From Pseudomonadota bacterium (lineage in GTDB: Bacteria; SAR324; NAC60-12), in assembly GCA_014381795.1 (NCBI GenBank), contig JACNKY010000339.1, forward strand, positions 1 through 5,905: a stretch of DNA of 5,905 bases, given 5' to 3'. Position 1 is the first letter of the stretch, and every line of letters starts with the position of its first letter. The position numbers and the translations under genes were made by a program. A model generated the notes under the pieces. That model was not told the DNA's origin. It worked only from the letters and a program-made list of their open reading frames with translations, and did no database searches. Shown here piece after piece: positions 5,010 through 5,905 of this stretch.

Positions 5010-5905
5010 CTATGCCTTACGAGTAAAAGTGACAAAATTATTGTTCATTCCTGTACCGCCCATTATTGGGTCGATACTTTGTTGAGTAACCAAATCGGCA
5101 TCGCTTGCACCGCGTCCTCCAGCCTGTTTCAACCAGGGATGAGTATGTCCGAAACCATGCACCATATAAACTGCATCCGGACGAATACGTTGCGTCAGGC
5201 GGACTTTTATAGTTGTTTTGCTTTTAACTCCATCCTGATTTACCAGATAAATATATTCACCATGTTTTAATTTCATATCACGTCCGGAAATTTCATTGAT
5301 CCAGATTTCATTTTCCGGCATCAACTCACCAAGGAAAAGATTGTTGGCAGTACGACCAAAAGTATGCATCGGCGCACGTCCGAAGAGCAGGCGAAAATAT
5401 CCGGGCGGGTTTTCCGGAGGTGGTGTATATTGCGGAACCGCGTCAAAACCCAATTCACGTAACTTTTCAGAAGCAAGTTCTATCTTTCCTGAAGGAGTTT
5501 TAAATTTTAATATCTTTCCGGGCCTGCGGTAAATTTCGGATTCCGGTTTTTTAAGTACACCTTTTTCTTTCAACTCACTCAATGAACTGCCGATTTTCTG
5601 TAAACGTTGATCGAGATATGTTTCAATATCGTCCGGAAACAAATCCGGCAACCCCATTTTTTCCGCCAGCATTTTGGCAATTTCGTGTCCAGGTTTACTA
5701 TCGTACATTGGTGGAACAACTGGTTGACGAATGCCGACATAAGGCACACGGTAAGTGCGGTCATCCAGATCATCATAGCGTTCCAGATAAGTCGATTCCG
5801 GAAGAATCACATCTGCGTAACCGGTGATTTCCATGGGCAACACATCAACCCCGAACATAAAATCAAGATTCTGAATCGCTTTGAGCGTTGCCTGCTGATC
5901 ACCAA
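5010..5905 (-). CDS. psrA: Molybdopterin oxidoreductase, polysulfide/thiosulfate reductase catalytic subunit (PsrA/PhsA type), C-terminal part
   Basis: The frame is open from the TAG at 5010 to the right edge. The ATG at 5858 is internal, because 15 further in-frame codons upstream read [15 protein letters not shown], normal for this family. The visible 297 residues are the last third or so of a roughly 750-residue enzyme. They include the end of the molybdopterin core ([20 protein letters not shown], about 30-49), [10 protein letters not shown] (136-145) and the molydopterin-dinucleotide-binding domain ([20 protein letters not shown], about 169-188), then GFGHTHPW and [15 protein letters not shown] near the C-terminus. 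These tail motifs fit PsrA/PhsA/SrrA-like reductases better than formate dehydrogenase or nitrate reductase. The enzyme would carry Mo- or W-bisPGD and act in the periplasm. The Mo ligand, the N-terminal [4Fe-4S] site and any Tat signal lie outside the window, so polysulfide, thiosulfate, tetrathionate or arsenic compounds cannot be separated firmly. Confidence 0.9.
   Translation of the reverse strand, partial: GDQQATLKAIQNLDFMFGVDVLPMEITGYADVILPESTYLERYDDLDDRTYRVPYVGIRQPVVPPMYDSKPGHEIAKMLAEKMGLPDLFPDDIETYLDQRLQKIGSSLSELKEKGVLKKPESEIYRRPGKILKFKTPSGKIELASEKLRELGFDAVPQYTPPPENPPGYFRLLFGRAPMHTFGRTANNLFLGELMPENEIWINEISGRDMKLKHGEYIYLVNQDGVKSKTTIKVRLTQRIRPDAVYMVHGFGHTHPWLKQAGGRGASDADLVTQQSIDPIMGGTGMNNNFVTFTRKA

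Noticed and set aside
5010..5858. Separate short gene starting at the ATG at 5858
   Set aside because: The frame stays open to the window edge with family-typical sequence ([15 protein letters not shown]), so the ATG is internal to the larger oxidoreductase.

Overview
The window is dominated by one long run of seven minus-strand genes, read from the right edge to the left. It looks like a respiratory and sulfur-handling operon of a Gram-negative-type bacterium. In order of transcription: the C-terminal part of a molybdopterin oxidoreductase of the polysulfide/thiosulfate reductase type (PsrA/PhsA, running off the right edge), a four-cluster ferredoxin subunit (PsrB type), an NrfD/PsrC membrane subunit, two half-size YeeE/YedE sulfur-transport proteins, a membrane-anchored rhodanese-like protein with no active-site cysteine, and a tandem universal stress protein. 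At the left edge, the last 41 codons of a plus-strand gene, probably an enoyl-CoA hydratase family member, converge on the stress-protein gene. A nested inverted repeat with a T8 tract lies between them.

Working model (inference): PsrA, PsrB and PsrC form a periplasm-facing Mo-bisPGD / 4[4Fe-4S] / quinone-reactive complex that exchanges electrons between the quinone pool and polysulfide, thiosulfate or a similar sulfur compound. The YeeE pair would move a thiosulfate-like or sulfane-sulfur species across the inner membrane. The rhodanese-like protein, anchored at the membrane with a cysteine at the very end of an acidic tail, could bind or pass on sulfur. The stress protein is the last gene and may be co-expressed under anaerobic or energy-limited conditions.

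The gaps between genes are uneven: 8, 161, 52, 141, 303 and 25 nt. The 303-nt gap between the second YeeE gene and the rhodanese gene holds a striking array of 10-nt units: seven in one orientation, then five in the other. Together they make a large imperfect palindrome.

Taxonomy cannot be fixed from this window. Moderate GC content, few strong Shine-Dalgarno sites, the tandem-domain stress protein and the CACGGATTAA-type repeats would suit a member of the Bacteroidota/Chlorobi/Calditrichota (FCB) neighbourhood, but this is a guess. The operon promoter and the N-terminus of PsrA, including any Tat signal, lie outside the window.
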